From: Posidonia oceanica
Lineage: Eukaryota > Streptophyta > Magnoliopsida > Alismatales > Posidoniaceae
Assembly (NCBI GenBank): GCA_037176725.1
Contig: JAZBRS010000044.1
Coordinates: 992,001-1,056,000, forward strand
DNA length: 64,000 nucleotides
Reading direction: 5' to 3'
Below are positions 23,551-33,079 of this stretch, one piece after another. Position 1 is the first letter of the stretch. Each line of letters opens with the position of its first letter. Below the pieces are notes generated by a model. That model saw nothing but the letters and a program-made list of their open reading frames with translations, was not told the origin of the DNA and did no database searches. A program made the position numbers and the translations under genes.

Positions 23551-24678
23551 ATGGGTTTCCCCACCTTGCTGACCCCAGCACATTGCTCCGAGACCCTCCG
23601 AGGATGGATTGCCATGCTCACCGAAGCTGACCGTGAAAAGCTGAGCCTGTGGGGCATCCCACCCAGGCTTCTGAAAGCTGCTGATGTGGAGGTTAGCCGA
23701 CACCTTTTGTGTGCTGCTGCAAGGTTCTGGAAACCAGCGCACCACGTCTTCCGCTTTGGAAGGACGGAGTTAACACTTACACTGGAAGAGGTGCGTCGGA
23801 TCTGCGGCTTCTCCACGCTCATGGGACCTGCTGTGTTCATGAGGCGTTCTGGCTATGTTACCGTCCTGAGGCAGCTTACGGGGCTCTCTGCACAAATATG
23901 CGAGAAAAGACTAGTCTGCATCGACGGACCCACGCTTGCCCTCCGCCTGAACTATTTTGAAGAAGTCTCCAAGAAGCGCACTAAACTAGGAGATGAATTG
24001 TGGCTTCGCGGCTTTGTCACCCGTTTCCTGGGCGAGCTGATTTTCAGTCATGGCTGGATGACTGTAGCTATTGAAGTTGCGGAGATCGCCCTTGCTGTGG
24101 TGACCCGCCAAATCGACCTGGTGCCTGTCGTCTTGGCTAAGACGTACTGCGGACTGGACCGCATTTCGCACTGCTGCCGCCACTTTCATGGTTGTGGGGC
24201 CCTGGTACAAGTGTGGATAGCCGGACACCTAGAGGTAGACATCTTGCACCCCCAGAAGCATGCATTTGAGACGTACTGCAGCAGCAGCCACACCAATACC
24301 ATCAAAACTGTCCGCGAGGAATACGAAAGGTTGGAACAGCTGACTGATGATGCAATAACTTGGCGTATCATCCCATCTGTGGCGGAGCCCTTCACCGTCT
24401 TCTTCGGCGCCCGCGACATGCGTCTGGTTGTCCTACCAGGGTTCACTGAGGGCGTGGAGTACCACCCCATCCGAGTTATGCGACAATTTGGTCTCCGCCA
24501 AGGAGCATTTGTTGACAGCACCGCACCAAGGCTAGTCCAGCCCTATCCTTACAGCACAGTTGCACCCACAACGGAGTTAGCAGAGCTCCTGCGCCATGGC
24601 GTAAAATCCACAGACATTGCAGCAGCAAGGGGCTCAGGGTGTACTCCTGAGTATCTGACTGAAGTGCAGGGGCTCTAG
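23551..24678 (+). CDS. DUF7745 / plant-mobile-domain-like protein carried by P
   Basis: A 375-residue open frame between integrase and the 3' LTR. I start it at 23551 (MGFPTL) because H has MEFPTL there; the frame is open a further 13 codons upstream without ATG. The N-terminal third contains FWKPAHHVFRFGRTELTLTLEEVRRICGF, the pattern of plant DUF7745 and plant mobile domain (PMD) proteins. The C-terminal half has DELWLRGFVTRFLGELI and YHPIRVMRQFG. The biochemical role of these domains is unknown to me; PMD proteins of the MAIN type act in silencing. It is uninterrupted while gag-pol of P is broken. The TAG at 24676 replaces a Trp codon (TGG in H). The family end is probably the TAG at 24751, adding about 25 residues with a basic KSKKAR tail. 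H carries a damaged copy (50434-49444 and 34928-34719). Confidence 0.72.
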   Translation: MGFPTLLTPAHCSETLRGWIAMLTEADREKLSLWGIPPRLLKAADVEVSRHLLCAAARFWKPAHHVFRFGRTELTLTLEEVRRICGFSTLMGPAVFMRRSGYVTVLRQLTGLSAQICEKRLVCIDGPTLALRLNYFEEVSKKRTKLGDELWLRGFVTRFLGELIFSHGWMTVAIEVAEIALAVVTRQIDLVPVVLAKTYCGLDRISHCCRHFHGCGALVQVWIAGHLEVDILHPQKHAFETYCSSSHTNTIKTVREEYERLEQLTDDAITWRIIPSVAEPFTVFFGARDMRLVVLPGFTEGVEYHPIRVMRQFGLRQGAFVDSTAPRLVQPYPYSTVAPTTELAELLRHGVKSTDIAAARGSGCTPEYLTEVQGL

Positions 24679-25117
24679 CCCATTAATGAGATCCCACCTG
24701 GCGCACCTCTGTTCCCTGACACCAGGAAGTCGAAGAAGGCCCGGACTGACTAGGGCGTCTACATCTGCATCCCCCTTTTTGAGTCTTGCTGTACTCTGTT
24801 CTGCCTGTTATAGGCATGTAATCAAGACTTTGTTAATGCAAGGGTGCTTTGTACCATGTGCTTATGTGTTTGGTTTGGCATCCATAACATGATGCATGCA
24901 TGGTCTTACAGTCATATCTTCAGCATATCTCTTCAGCCCCTCGGAGTCACGAGAAGGGCACTATCAGAACCTGACAGCTCAGAAACAACTATCAACACAA
25001 TCAGCACCAAAGGAAGATACAAGAAGACCTTGCTTTCCACTTGGATGCCAGAATCTCTGCAAGACCAGCACCGTCAACACAGGCAAAAACCGCCAAGCGC
25101 TCCCGGCTGGGTATCCG
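24679..25117 (+). other. P 3' tail of the extra gene and untranslated sequence
   Basis: 24679-24753 continues the reading frame past the likely nonsense codon. The rest is non-coding and conserved in part in H (34440-34700, including CTTTGTACCATGTG-like and GCATGTAATCAA-like words). Confidence 0.5.
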
Positions 25118-25190
25118 CTGGGCTGATACCCCTAACTATCCAGCGATGAGTCCGTCAACTCATCACTGGGCTGGTAGCCCTAACTACTCA
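25118..25190 (+). repeat. P hairpin module (CCCTAA-loop and CCGTCA-loop stems)
   Basis: Three stems in a row: GATACCCCTAACTATC (25125-25140), GATGAGTCCGTCAACTCATC (25145-25164) and GTAGCCCTAACTAC (25174-25187). The same two-hairpin module is repeated many times in N. In H the equivalent of the third is at 34401-34416. Confidence 0.7.
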
Positions 25191-25249
25191 TTTGACAAGC
25201 ATGTCAGCTTAGTCTATCGCTTTTTCGATGCCACGGGCGCTTCGGCTGT

Positions 25250-25277
25250 CCCCTGGTATCCTCCCTGATACCAGGGG
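25250..25277 (+). repeat. P long conserved stem-loop
   Basis: CCCCTGGTATC, six-base loop, GATACCAGGGG: a perfect 11-bp inverted repeat. The same stem with a different loop is in N (40120-40148) and H (34309-34335), always between the extra-gene or module region and the repeat array. Confidence 0.8.
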
Positions 25278-25390
25278 CATCTTTTTTCGCTGTCCCATGA
25301 TATCACATCTCTAGCCGCATCTAGGCTGGCACGCCTAACTTTCGCGGGCTCATCCATCTCTTTGCTCCACTTTCGGATCATGGTGCCTGT

Positions 25391-26543
25391 CCAACCTTTG
25401 CGGTCGATAGGTCCGAAACCTATCCTTTCCGGTCGATAAGTCCGTAACTTATCATCCAACCTTTGCGGTCGATAGGTCCGAAACCTATCCTTTTCGGTCG
25501 ATAAGTCCGTAACTTATCATCCATCCTTTGCGGTCGATAGGTCCGAAACCTATCCTTTCCGGTCGATAAGTCCGTAACTTATCATCCAACCTTTGCGGTC
25601 GATGGGTCCGAAACCTATCCTTTCCGGTCGATAAGTCCATAACTTATCATCCAACCTTTGCGGTCGATAGCTCCGAAACCTATCCTTTCCGGTCGATAAG
25701 TCCGTAACTTATCATCCAACCTTTGCGGTCGATAGGTCCGAAACCTATCCTTTCCGGTCGATAAGTCCGAAACTTATCATCCAACCTTTGCGGTCGATAG
25801 ATCCGAAACCTATCCTTTCCGGTCGATAAGTCTGTAACTTATCATCCAACCTTTGCGATCGATAGGTCCGAAACCTATCCTTTACGGTCGATAAGTCCGT
25901 AACATATCATCCAACCTTTGCAGTCGATAGGTCCGAAACCTATCCTTTCCGGTTGATAAGTCCGTAACTTATCATCCAACCTTTGCAGTTGATGGGTCCG
26001 AAACCTATCCTTTCCGGTCGATAAGTCCGTAACTTATCATCCAACCTTTGCGGTCGATAGGTCCGAAACCTATCCTTTCCGGTCGATAAGTCCGTAACTT
26101 ATCATCCAACCTTTGCGGTCGATAGGTCCGAAACCTATCCTTTCCGGTCGATAAGTCCGTAACTTATCATCCAACCTTTGCGGTCGATGGGTCCGAAACC
26201 TATCCTTTCCGGTCGATAAGTCCGTAACTTATCATCCAACCTTTGCGGTCGATAGGTCTGAAACCTATCCTTTCTGGTCGATAAGTCTGTAACTTATCAT
26301 CCAACCTTTGCGGTCGATAGGTCTGAAACCTATCCTTTCCGGTCGATAAGTCCGAAACTTATCATCCAACCTTTGCGGTCGATAGGTCCAAAACATATCC
26401 TTTCCGGTCGATAAGTCCATAACTTATCATCCAACCTTTGCGGTCGATAGGTCCGAAACCTATCCTTTCCGGTCGATAAGTCCGTAACTTATCATCCAAC
26501 CTTTGCAGTCGATGGGTCCGAAACCTATCCTTTCCGGTCGATG
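25391..26543 (+). repeat. 65-bp tandem array of P, 17 full and one partial unit
   Basis: The 65-bp unit starts CCAACCTTTGCGGTCGATAG. Each unit holds two hairpins: GATAGGTCCGAAACCTATC and GATAAGTCCGTAACTTATC. Unit starts run from 25391 to 26496 in exact 65-base steps, since the total of 1,105 is 17 times 65. The last unit breaks off at GGTCGATGG. No gene and no unique spacers. Confidence 0.93.
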
Positions 26544-27109
26544 GAGCACTCTGGGAGCACTCTGGGAGCCCTCTGGAAGCACTCTGGAACTGGTTCGGAA
26601 GTCTGGTGGCTCACCCTCCTTCAACCCTAAACCTTCCCCCATCCCAAAATGATTATCATTCCCTGAAACCAATCCTTCAAACCAAACCCAAACCCTCCTT
26701 AAACCCTAAACCTTGAACCTTCCAATAACCTTCCAAAATCTCTTTTAAAACCCTAGAAAACCCTAGGTTAAAGCCTAGATCAAACCCTAGGAGCCCTAGG
26801 ACACACACATGCAAAACCCACCTCCAAACCCAAGCCTTTCACCTTCTTTCTCTCCTGATTATCCTTTTCTCTCTCCTGATTATCCTTTTTCTCTCTCCTA
26901 ATTATTCTTTTCTCTCTCCTCCTTATCCTCCTTCTTTTCCTCTCCCTTTTTCCTCTTTTCTTACTCCCCAATCGGCCCACCATATGCTCCTCTCCTCCCT
27001 CTATTTTATCCTCATTTTATCTTATTTTTATCTTATCCCATGTTTATTCCATCTTTAATCTCTTTTCCTCCCTTCTTCTCCTCCTTTATTTCCTTCTTCC
27101 TTTCTTTCT

Positions 27110-27600
27110 CCCTAAACCCTAAACCCTAAAACTTTCCTAAACCTTAAACCCTCCTTAAACCCTAAGCCCCACCACACCAAACATCAAAACCCTAACCTGG
27201 ACCCCAAGCTTTAATCAACATCCAAATCCAAAACCTTAAACCCTAATCCACTAAAAACCCTAAACCCTAAAACTTTCCCAAACCCTTATCCACTAAATCA
27301 AAACCCTAAACCTTCTTGAACCTCAAACCCTAATCCAACCAAAGTACTAAACCCTAAACCCTAAACCCTACAACCCTAAACCCTAATCTACAAACCAAAC
27401 CCAAAACCACCTTAAACCTCAAACCCTAATCCAATCAAAATACTAAACCCTAAGCCCTAATCCAATCAAAACCCAAAGCCCTAAAAAGCCTAAACCCTAA
27501 TCTACATCAAGACCCAAATCCACCCTAAACCCTAAGCCCTAATCCACTTAAAACTCTAAAACCCTAACAACTCAAACCCTAATCAAGACTTTAATAAAAT
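27110..27600 (+). repeat. Degenerate telomere-like CCCTAAA words in the P LTR
   Basis: Many copies of AACCCTAAACCCTAA separated by degenerate A/C-rich sequence, densest at 27340-27380. This is scattered, not a clean tract, and lies inside an LTR. Confidence 0.7.
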
Positions 27601-30600
27601 CCTAATCAAGACCCTAAAAAACATAAAACCCTAAAACCTAAAACTAATTCACGCAAATCTAGATCACAACTACAACCTAATTAAATCTAATCAAGGCCTC
27701 AAGCCCACCTAAAAAGCAAAGCCCATCTTCAAACCTAATTAAGAACCAAAACCAATTTGAAGTTAACAAATCAAAGACAAAACCCATTTAAATAAATCAA
27801 AACTCATTTAAATTTAAAACTAACCAAGTCACATATCCAAGCTCATTAAAAAATAAACTAAACCCCTAAACCTCATTTTAAGAAATCCTAAAATCCATTT
27901 GAAGCACAAAATCCATTTCAATTTAATTTTAATCAATTTAAACAATCAACAACCAAATCCATTTAAATTAAATCAAACCAAATCCAATTAAAAAACAAAG
28001 CTAAACCCTAATCAAGCCCAAGGCCCACTAAGCCCCTTTTCCTTTTTTTCTTTTTTCCTTTTTCTTTTCTTCTTCTCCATATTTCTTCTTCTTCTTCTTT
28101 CTTCCACTTTTTTCTCCCTCTTCTTCAGCCGGCCCAAGCCCACCAAATTTTCCCTTTATTTCATTTCTTCCTCCTTCCCTCTCCCGCCCAATCTCCTCCA
28201 AAAACCAGCACCCAACTACCAGTAGCCACCTCCCTTGCATCCACCTCCTCTGCCAATTGAACCCAGAATTCCACACCCAAGCCTCCTCTCCCGAACCCAA
28301 ACCCAGCTCACCCAAGAACCAAGCAAACCGGCACCCATTCAAACACCCAAACCCTCTGCCAAACCAACACCCAAAGCTCACCCAAAAAACCAAGCCAAAA
28401 CAGCATCTAAACCCAATCCCATGAACACAGACCAAACCGAGCTCCCCCTCAAACAAAACCAACCTCACCAGCACCCAACCTTCTCCCCAGAACTGGTGTC
28501 ACCCTCTGCAGAACCACACCTCACCAGCAAACCCAAAACAGAACCCAATTCTTCTCCCAAACCAAAATCCAAGCAAACCAACACCTCCCCTCTCCCTCAG
28601 ACCAAACCCAGACCACCCTCTCGAACCCAAGCTTCCCCCCAAGCCGGACCTAAGCCCCCAGCAAACCCACAGCTCATTTCAGACCACCTCCAGCTCATTC
28701 CCTCCATTTCAGTCCAAACTCCATTAACTCCTTCCTGACGCCCCCGCGACTTCTGTGGCCAACCTCGATCCAAGCTCCTCTCTCAACGGTCACAGCAAGC
28801 CCTCCAGCCCGCGTCACCACCGTCCGGTCTCGCCCCTCACCCGCTGAGACTGCCACAACCTAGAGCTTGCCAATTTCTTTGGTTTGAGCAACGACTTCGT
28901 TGCTCAAGCCCCTGCCAGCTTTCCAGACCTCGAGCCACTCCCCACCTCACGCCCGATAGCCCCCAATTGCCCTCACATCCCCTCTGTGGCCTGACATTTA
29001 CTTGGACCCAAAAACGACCCGAACAAAACCATAGGAAATTCCTCCAGTTCCAGACCACCACACTCCATTCCAAGCATCCAGTGAGCATCCTGAGTGTTCA
29101 CTCGAGCGAACCCCATCCTCCCCACTGCTTCCAGAGCCCCGGAACACCCAGACGACCCTCGGCACCCACTAGTTCCAGTGCCGGAACCACTTCCGGACCC
29201 GACGCAGCGCAACCATCCCCTCTCCGTCCAGAAAGCTTCGCCTTGATCCCACGATCACGCCAGACCTGTCGCCAAGCTCCGCGGCCGCTTCAACAGCTCC
29301 CTCCGGTTCTGTCTCAGAGCGCTGGTCATCCTCGCGTCGTCAGCTCGCTCCGGACGACACCACAGGTAGATCTCTTTCTCCGGGGGTTCGCCTGAACCCC
29401 CTCTTGCTTCCAAGCCCTTCGCCGGTGCTTTCTACTGGCTATGCTCTCCTCCCGAAGTCGCCGGACCTCTGCTTCTTCCCCGGCGACGTCGCCGACGCGC
29501 GCATACCTCCGGCGCTGCGTTTCATCTCATGCATGTCACTGTAGCAAAGCATAGTTTTTATTTTCGTTTCATTTACATTGTTGAAAAGTACTTTAGTTTC
29601 TTATATTTGCATGCCGGTCCTTTATTCATTTTACTGTGCTTGTATATAGTTTGCTTGTTTATTTTAGTATGGAAATCATGTTAATATTGCTACATGTCCC
29701 CTGATCTTTTAATTTCTTGCACTTAGGTCCACTGCCATGTTAAATACCATGTGCTTGTTTGGGCGTTTTGCAGCCTGATCCCTGTGCCATTTATATCTGC
29801 AATTTAGTCCTATTTCAGTTAATGTCTCATTTAAATCTCTAAGTTAACTATATCACATTAATGAAAAGTACCCCTTCTTTGTTTATTTACTGTCTGGTCC
29901 TTAGCATGCTGTGGTCTTCTGGCTTTTTGCATCCACCCCCTTGCATTTACTCACTCTTGCATTTAGGTCCTCCTCAGTCTATTTTCACTTGATTTTTTCC
30001 CTTTTTATCGTACTGCATTGCATGATATCACCTTAGGTCTAGCTTATTGCATCTAGGTCCACACAGCAAGCATCCTTATTCCCTTTTTCGCTTTAAAAAC
30101 TGTAAAAGAGCCCCTGATCTTGGTTTATTTGCTTTTAGGCCCCTCTGAGTTTTGAATGTCTGTGTTTCCTTTTTGCAAGAAGGCCTCATGTTTTGTTTTA
30201 TTGCACAGAGGTCCTCCCATTGTGTTTTTACTTTCATGTGGTTTTCCCTTGGCCTTGCTTTCAAACCTAGAGCCTGTTTAGGTTGCACCCAAGTTTTCAA
30301 ACACCACTGTGACTGTACATGCCTATTTTCTTCCTGGATTTGCTATTTGGCCCTGGTTTTCTTGGAATTTGCACATAGGTCCCTGGGACCACCTTTTATG
30401 GTTTTTTTGTTGTTTCTTGGCTTTGTTCCTTCTGTCCGAACTTTTCCAAGGTTGCAGGAGACTCCCCTGCGGGTTCTCTTTTGGATTTGTGCCCGTTTAC
30501 TGGTTTTTTTGCATTCAGGTCCCTAAAGTTTTCTGAAATTGCACTTAGACCCCTTTTTTTTGCATTTTTGCACACACCTGTCCTAATTAACCTTGCATTT

Positions 30601-31463
30601 AGTCCATGCATCCTCGCATTAGCACCCTTGCACACATTTGCACTCTTTTGCACGCATTTAGGGTTCATTTGCACATAAACCCCTGCACTCTTCCTATTTG
30701 CACATAGGTCCTCCCCTTTTGCATACATTGCACTCCCCTTTTTTCTGCATTCAGTCTCCTAGGACACTTTTGAACACACTTAGCTCCCATTTACAGGGGA
30801 GGACCTGTTTTGCACACCCCTAGGACCTTTTTTACACTTAGATCCTTTTTTTTTCTCCCCTGTTCTGGCCCCTCTGCCTTGAAGCTGGGATATCTTTCGA
30901 TCCGACCGTCAGATCTTCGCAACTAAGTTACCTGGACGACCCTGGTGGAGTGCTCTTCAGCATGGACCAAGCACTTCTCAGATCAGGCCTCAGATCTCCA
31001 AGGTAAGTCCTTCTGAACCCTTGCACAGCATACATTTGCACACCATTTGCATTCCATGCATTGTTTTCGCATCTCGTTTTCCGTGCATGTAGATTAGGAC
31101 CTCTCCCTTTGTCTAGTAACTCTGTCTCCCCTCTTCGTGTACTCACTAGTGCTTTGGGTTAAGTTTTCCCTCGGATTCACTACCGATTGCGGTCTTTTTC
31201 CCCCTTTTCCACGATCCGATTGCACAGCGAGCTTTGGGTAGCGTGTGAGACACATCGTGGGACGGTTTAGTGGGAAACGATCACAGAATAGTGGCGATCC
31301 CTCCGCTTGCTTCCTCCCCCCTTTGCAGGTCTTCACACCTGCATTGTGTGGTCCTTCCGGTGCCTTGTCCTTACACTCGCACCGCTTACCTCTCCTTTGC
31401 ATCCGGGCTGGCAGCCCTAACTGCTCGGTTGACACCCGTCATGTCGTCTAATCTTCCCCTTTG

Positions 31464-31868
31464 CTTGTCATACCCCTGCATTGTGTGGCTTTTTTCGAGG
31501 TTTTGCTTTTACTTCTGCATCGCTTGTTTTCTCGCCCAGATTTGCTTTCGTCTTTGCTTGTCGTACCCCTGCATTGCGTGGCTTTTCCGATGTTTTGCTT
31601 TTACTTCTGCATCGCTTGTTTTCTCACCCGGATTTGCTTTCGTCTTTGCTTGTCGTACCCCTACATTGCGTGGCTTTTCCGATGTTTTGCTTTTACTTTC
31701 GCATCGCTTGTTTTCTCGCCCGGATTTGCTTTCGTCTTTGCTTGTCGTACCCCTGCATTGCGTGGCTTTTCCGATGTTTGCCTTTACTTCTGTATCGCTA
31801 GTTTTTCGCCCGGATTTGCTTCCGTCTCTGCTTGTCGTACCCCTGCATTGCGTGGCTTTTTCGATGTT
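31464..31868 (+). repeat. 92-bp tandem repeat in the P 3' LTR
   Basis: Unit begins GCTTGTCGTACCCCTGCATT. Starts at 31464, 31556, 31648, 31740 and 31830, the last unit partial. It lies just upstream of the GGCAC hairpin repeats and has no counterpart in LTR A. Confidence 0.85.
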
Positions 31869-31879
31869 TGTTTCCCTTG

Positions 31880-32330
31880 TTCTTTGCACCGTTTCGCGTG
31901 TCTGCATTGTTTCTTGCGCCGTTTTGCATGCATGTTTTGTTTTTCGTACCGTTTCGCGTGCCTACTTTGTTTCTTGCACCGTTTTGCACGCTTGCTCTGT
32001 TTTGGCACCACTTCGCATGCCCGTTTTCTTTTCTGGCACCGTTTCGCGTGCCCGCTTTGTTTTTGGCACCGTTTTGCGTGCCCGCTTTGTTTCTAGCATC
32101 GTTTCACGTGCCCGTTTTGTTTTTGGCACCGTTTTGCGTGCCCGCTTTGTTTTTGCACCGTTTTACGTGCCGCTCTTGCTTTCTTGCATCGTTTCGCGTG
32201 CTGTCTTGTTTTCTCGCACCGTTTTGCGTGCTGTTTTGCTTTCTAGCACCGTTTTGCGTGCTGCTCTCGTTTTCTTGCACTGTTTCGCGTGCCACTTCCG
32301 TTTCTCGCGTTGTTTTGTGTATTTTACACC
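31880..32330 (+). repeat. Tandem GGCAC-type hairpin repeats in the P 3' LTR
   Basis: About fourteen units of about 30 bases built on GCACCGTTTTGCGTGC. The outer stem base varies in pairs in some units (GGCAC/GTGCC and AGCAC/GTGCT). Confidence 0.78.
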
Positions 32331-32636
32331 ATTTTCTCTTGCATGTCGCTCTACATTGCATGGTTTTACCACTGTTTTGCTTTATCACCTGCATTCGCAT
32401 ATAGGGCAGTGATGCTTACTGCCTGGAGTTCTCACGAACCAGGGTTTCGCCCGGTTCGGAACACAGACAGTGCTGCTGAGCTCTTAGATTGCACGTTTAA
32501 TTCCTTGCATGCATCCCAACACTTAGAGCACACATTTGAGCATCCAATTAGGCATTCATTGCATTTAGGCATTCAAAGCATGCATTTTCCCTCAAAAGCG
32601 AGCGTAAGCCTAGAATGACCGCTTCTCGGGCGCGTC

Positions 32637-32658
32637 GGGGGTGCCTAACACCTTCCCC
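32637..32658 (+). promoter_or_regulatory. Conserved LTR inverted-repeat block in the P 3' LTR
   Basis: GGGGGTGCCTAACACCTTCCCC, identical to the block in LTR A. A PBS-like TGGCGACTC follows at 32836-32844. Confidence 0.6.
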
Positions 32659-32947
32659 GCGCGTAATAGGAGTCCTTACCCTTTCTCTGGCCCGCAATGA
32701 CCCTTTTGCCCTCGTCCTTGGTACGAGACATCCCCTTTGCATAGCATTTGCATTGAACTGCATCTTCTTGTGTGGTTTTGCATGTTCTTCATGCATTTCC
32801 CCGGTTTTCCTCGTCTCCCGATTGAATAGACTAGGTGGCGACTCCCTTTTCCCTTATCTTTCCCTCCTCCGCGTCGCTCCATCCGTGAAAGCCTCTCTTT
32901 CGGACCCCCTTCGGTCCGGAGCCTCGAAGAGAAGGGCGCATTTCACA

Positions 32948-33079
32948 CAAAGTAGCTAAGGCCGTGCAGAAAAGGGGCAAACGAAAACAAAAAGAGGCGT
33001 GAGAGGAGAGGGGCACCTTCTCCTGCCGCGGAGACATGCAAGACTTCGTCTTCCTGGAACAAAGTCGTGCGAAGGAAGT
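32948..33079 (-). other. H sequence between the P insertion and the hairpin array
   Basis: Non-coding. The five bases after P (CAAAG, 32948-32952) are the expected right copy of the target duplication of P; the left copy is outside the window. Around 33046-33075 an imperfect GACTTTG...CGAAGTC hairpin resembles the TTCG hairpins of P. Confidence 0.5.

Larger units (their letters stand above)
11282..32947 (+). mobile_element. Element P: Tat/Ogre-like Ty3/gypsy retrotransposon, visible part
   Basis: Order on the plus strand: 3' end of the 5' LTR (11282-11719), PBS (11723-11740), leader, gag-pro (13064-17236), RT-RNase H-aRNase H (17237-20614), integrase (20598-21839), spacer with a purine tract and TTCG hairpins, DUF7745-like gene (23551-24678), hairpin module and 65-bp array (25118-26543), and 3' LTR to 32947. 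The 5' LTR start is left of the window because LTR A (with S2) lies inside it. The visible 438 bp of the two LTRs differ by about eleven substitutions and two small indels by eye. P is inserted in element H beside the H hairpin array. Confidence 0.9.
26544..32947 (+). mobile_element. P 3' LTR, about 6.4 kb
   Basis: The end is fixed at GCGCATTTCACA (32947) by near identity with the 5' LTR end. The start is uncertain: neither a TGTTGACACC-like beginning nor a polypurine tract follows the 65-bp array. Sequence from about 26545 (GGGAGCCCTCTGG) already resembles positions about 30-60 of the S2 LTR. Contents: telomere-like CCCTAAA words (27110-27600), Pro-rich GC-richer region (28200-29520), TTGCA...AGGTCC words (29600-30780), conserved strips (30780-31020, 31150-31340), a 92-bp tandem repeat (31464-31868), GGCAC hairpins (31880-32330) and the common 3' block (32580-32850). 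A 380-codon Phe/Cys-rich frame here is only repeat translation. Confidence 0.82.

Noticed and set aside
25391..26543. CRISPR-like regular repeats
   Set aside because: The 65-bp units abut without unique spacers, and the context is a plant LTR retrotransposon.
27110..27600. True interstitial telomere
   Set aside because: Words are degenerate and scattered in A/C-rich LTR sequence, with no clean tandem tract.
28028..28738. Pro/Lys/Thr-rich frames in the P 3' LTR
   Set aside because: Composition-driven (C/A-rich strand) and without a counterpart in the related LTRs.
31270..32412. 380-codon Cys/Phe/Ala-rich frame in the P 3' LTR
   Set aside because: It is the translation of the 92-bp and GGCAC tandem repeats, and overlapping frames are open for the same reason.
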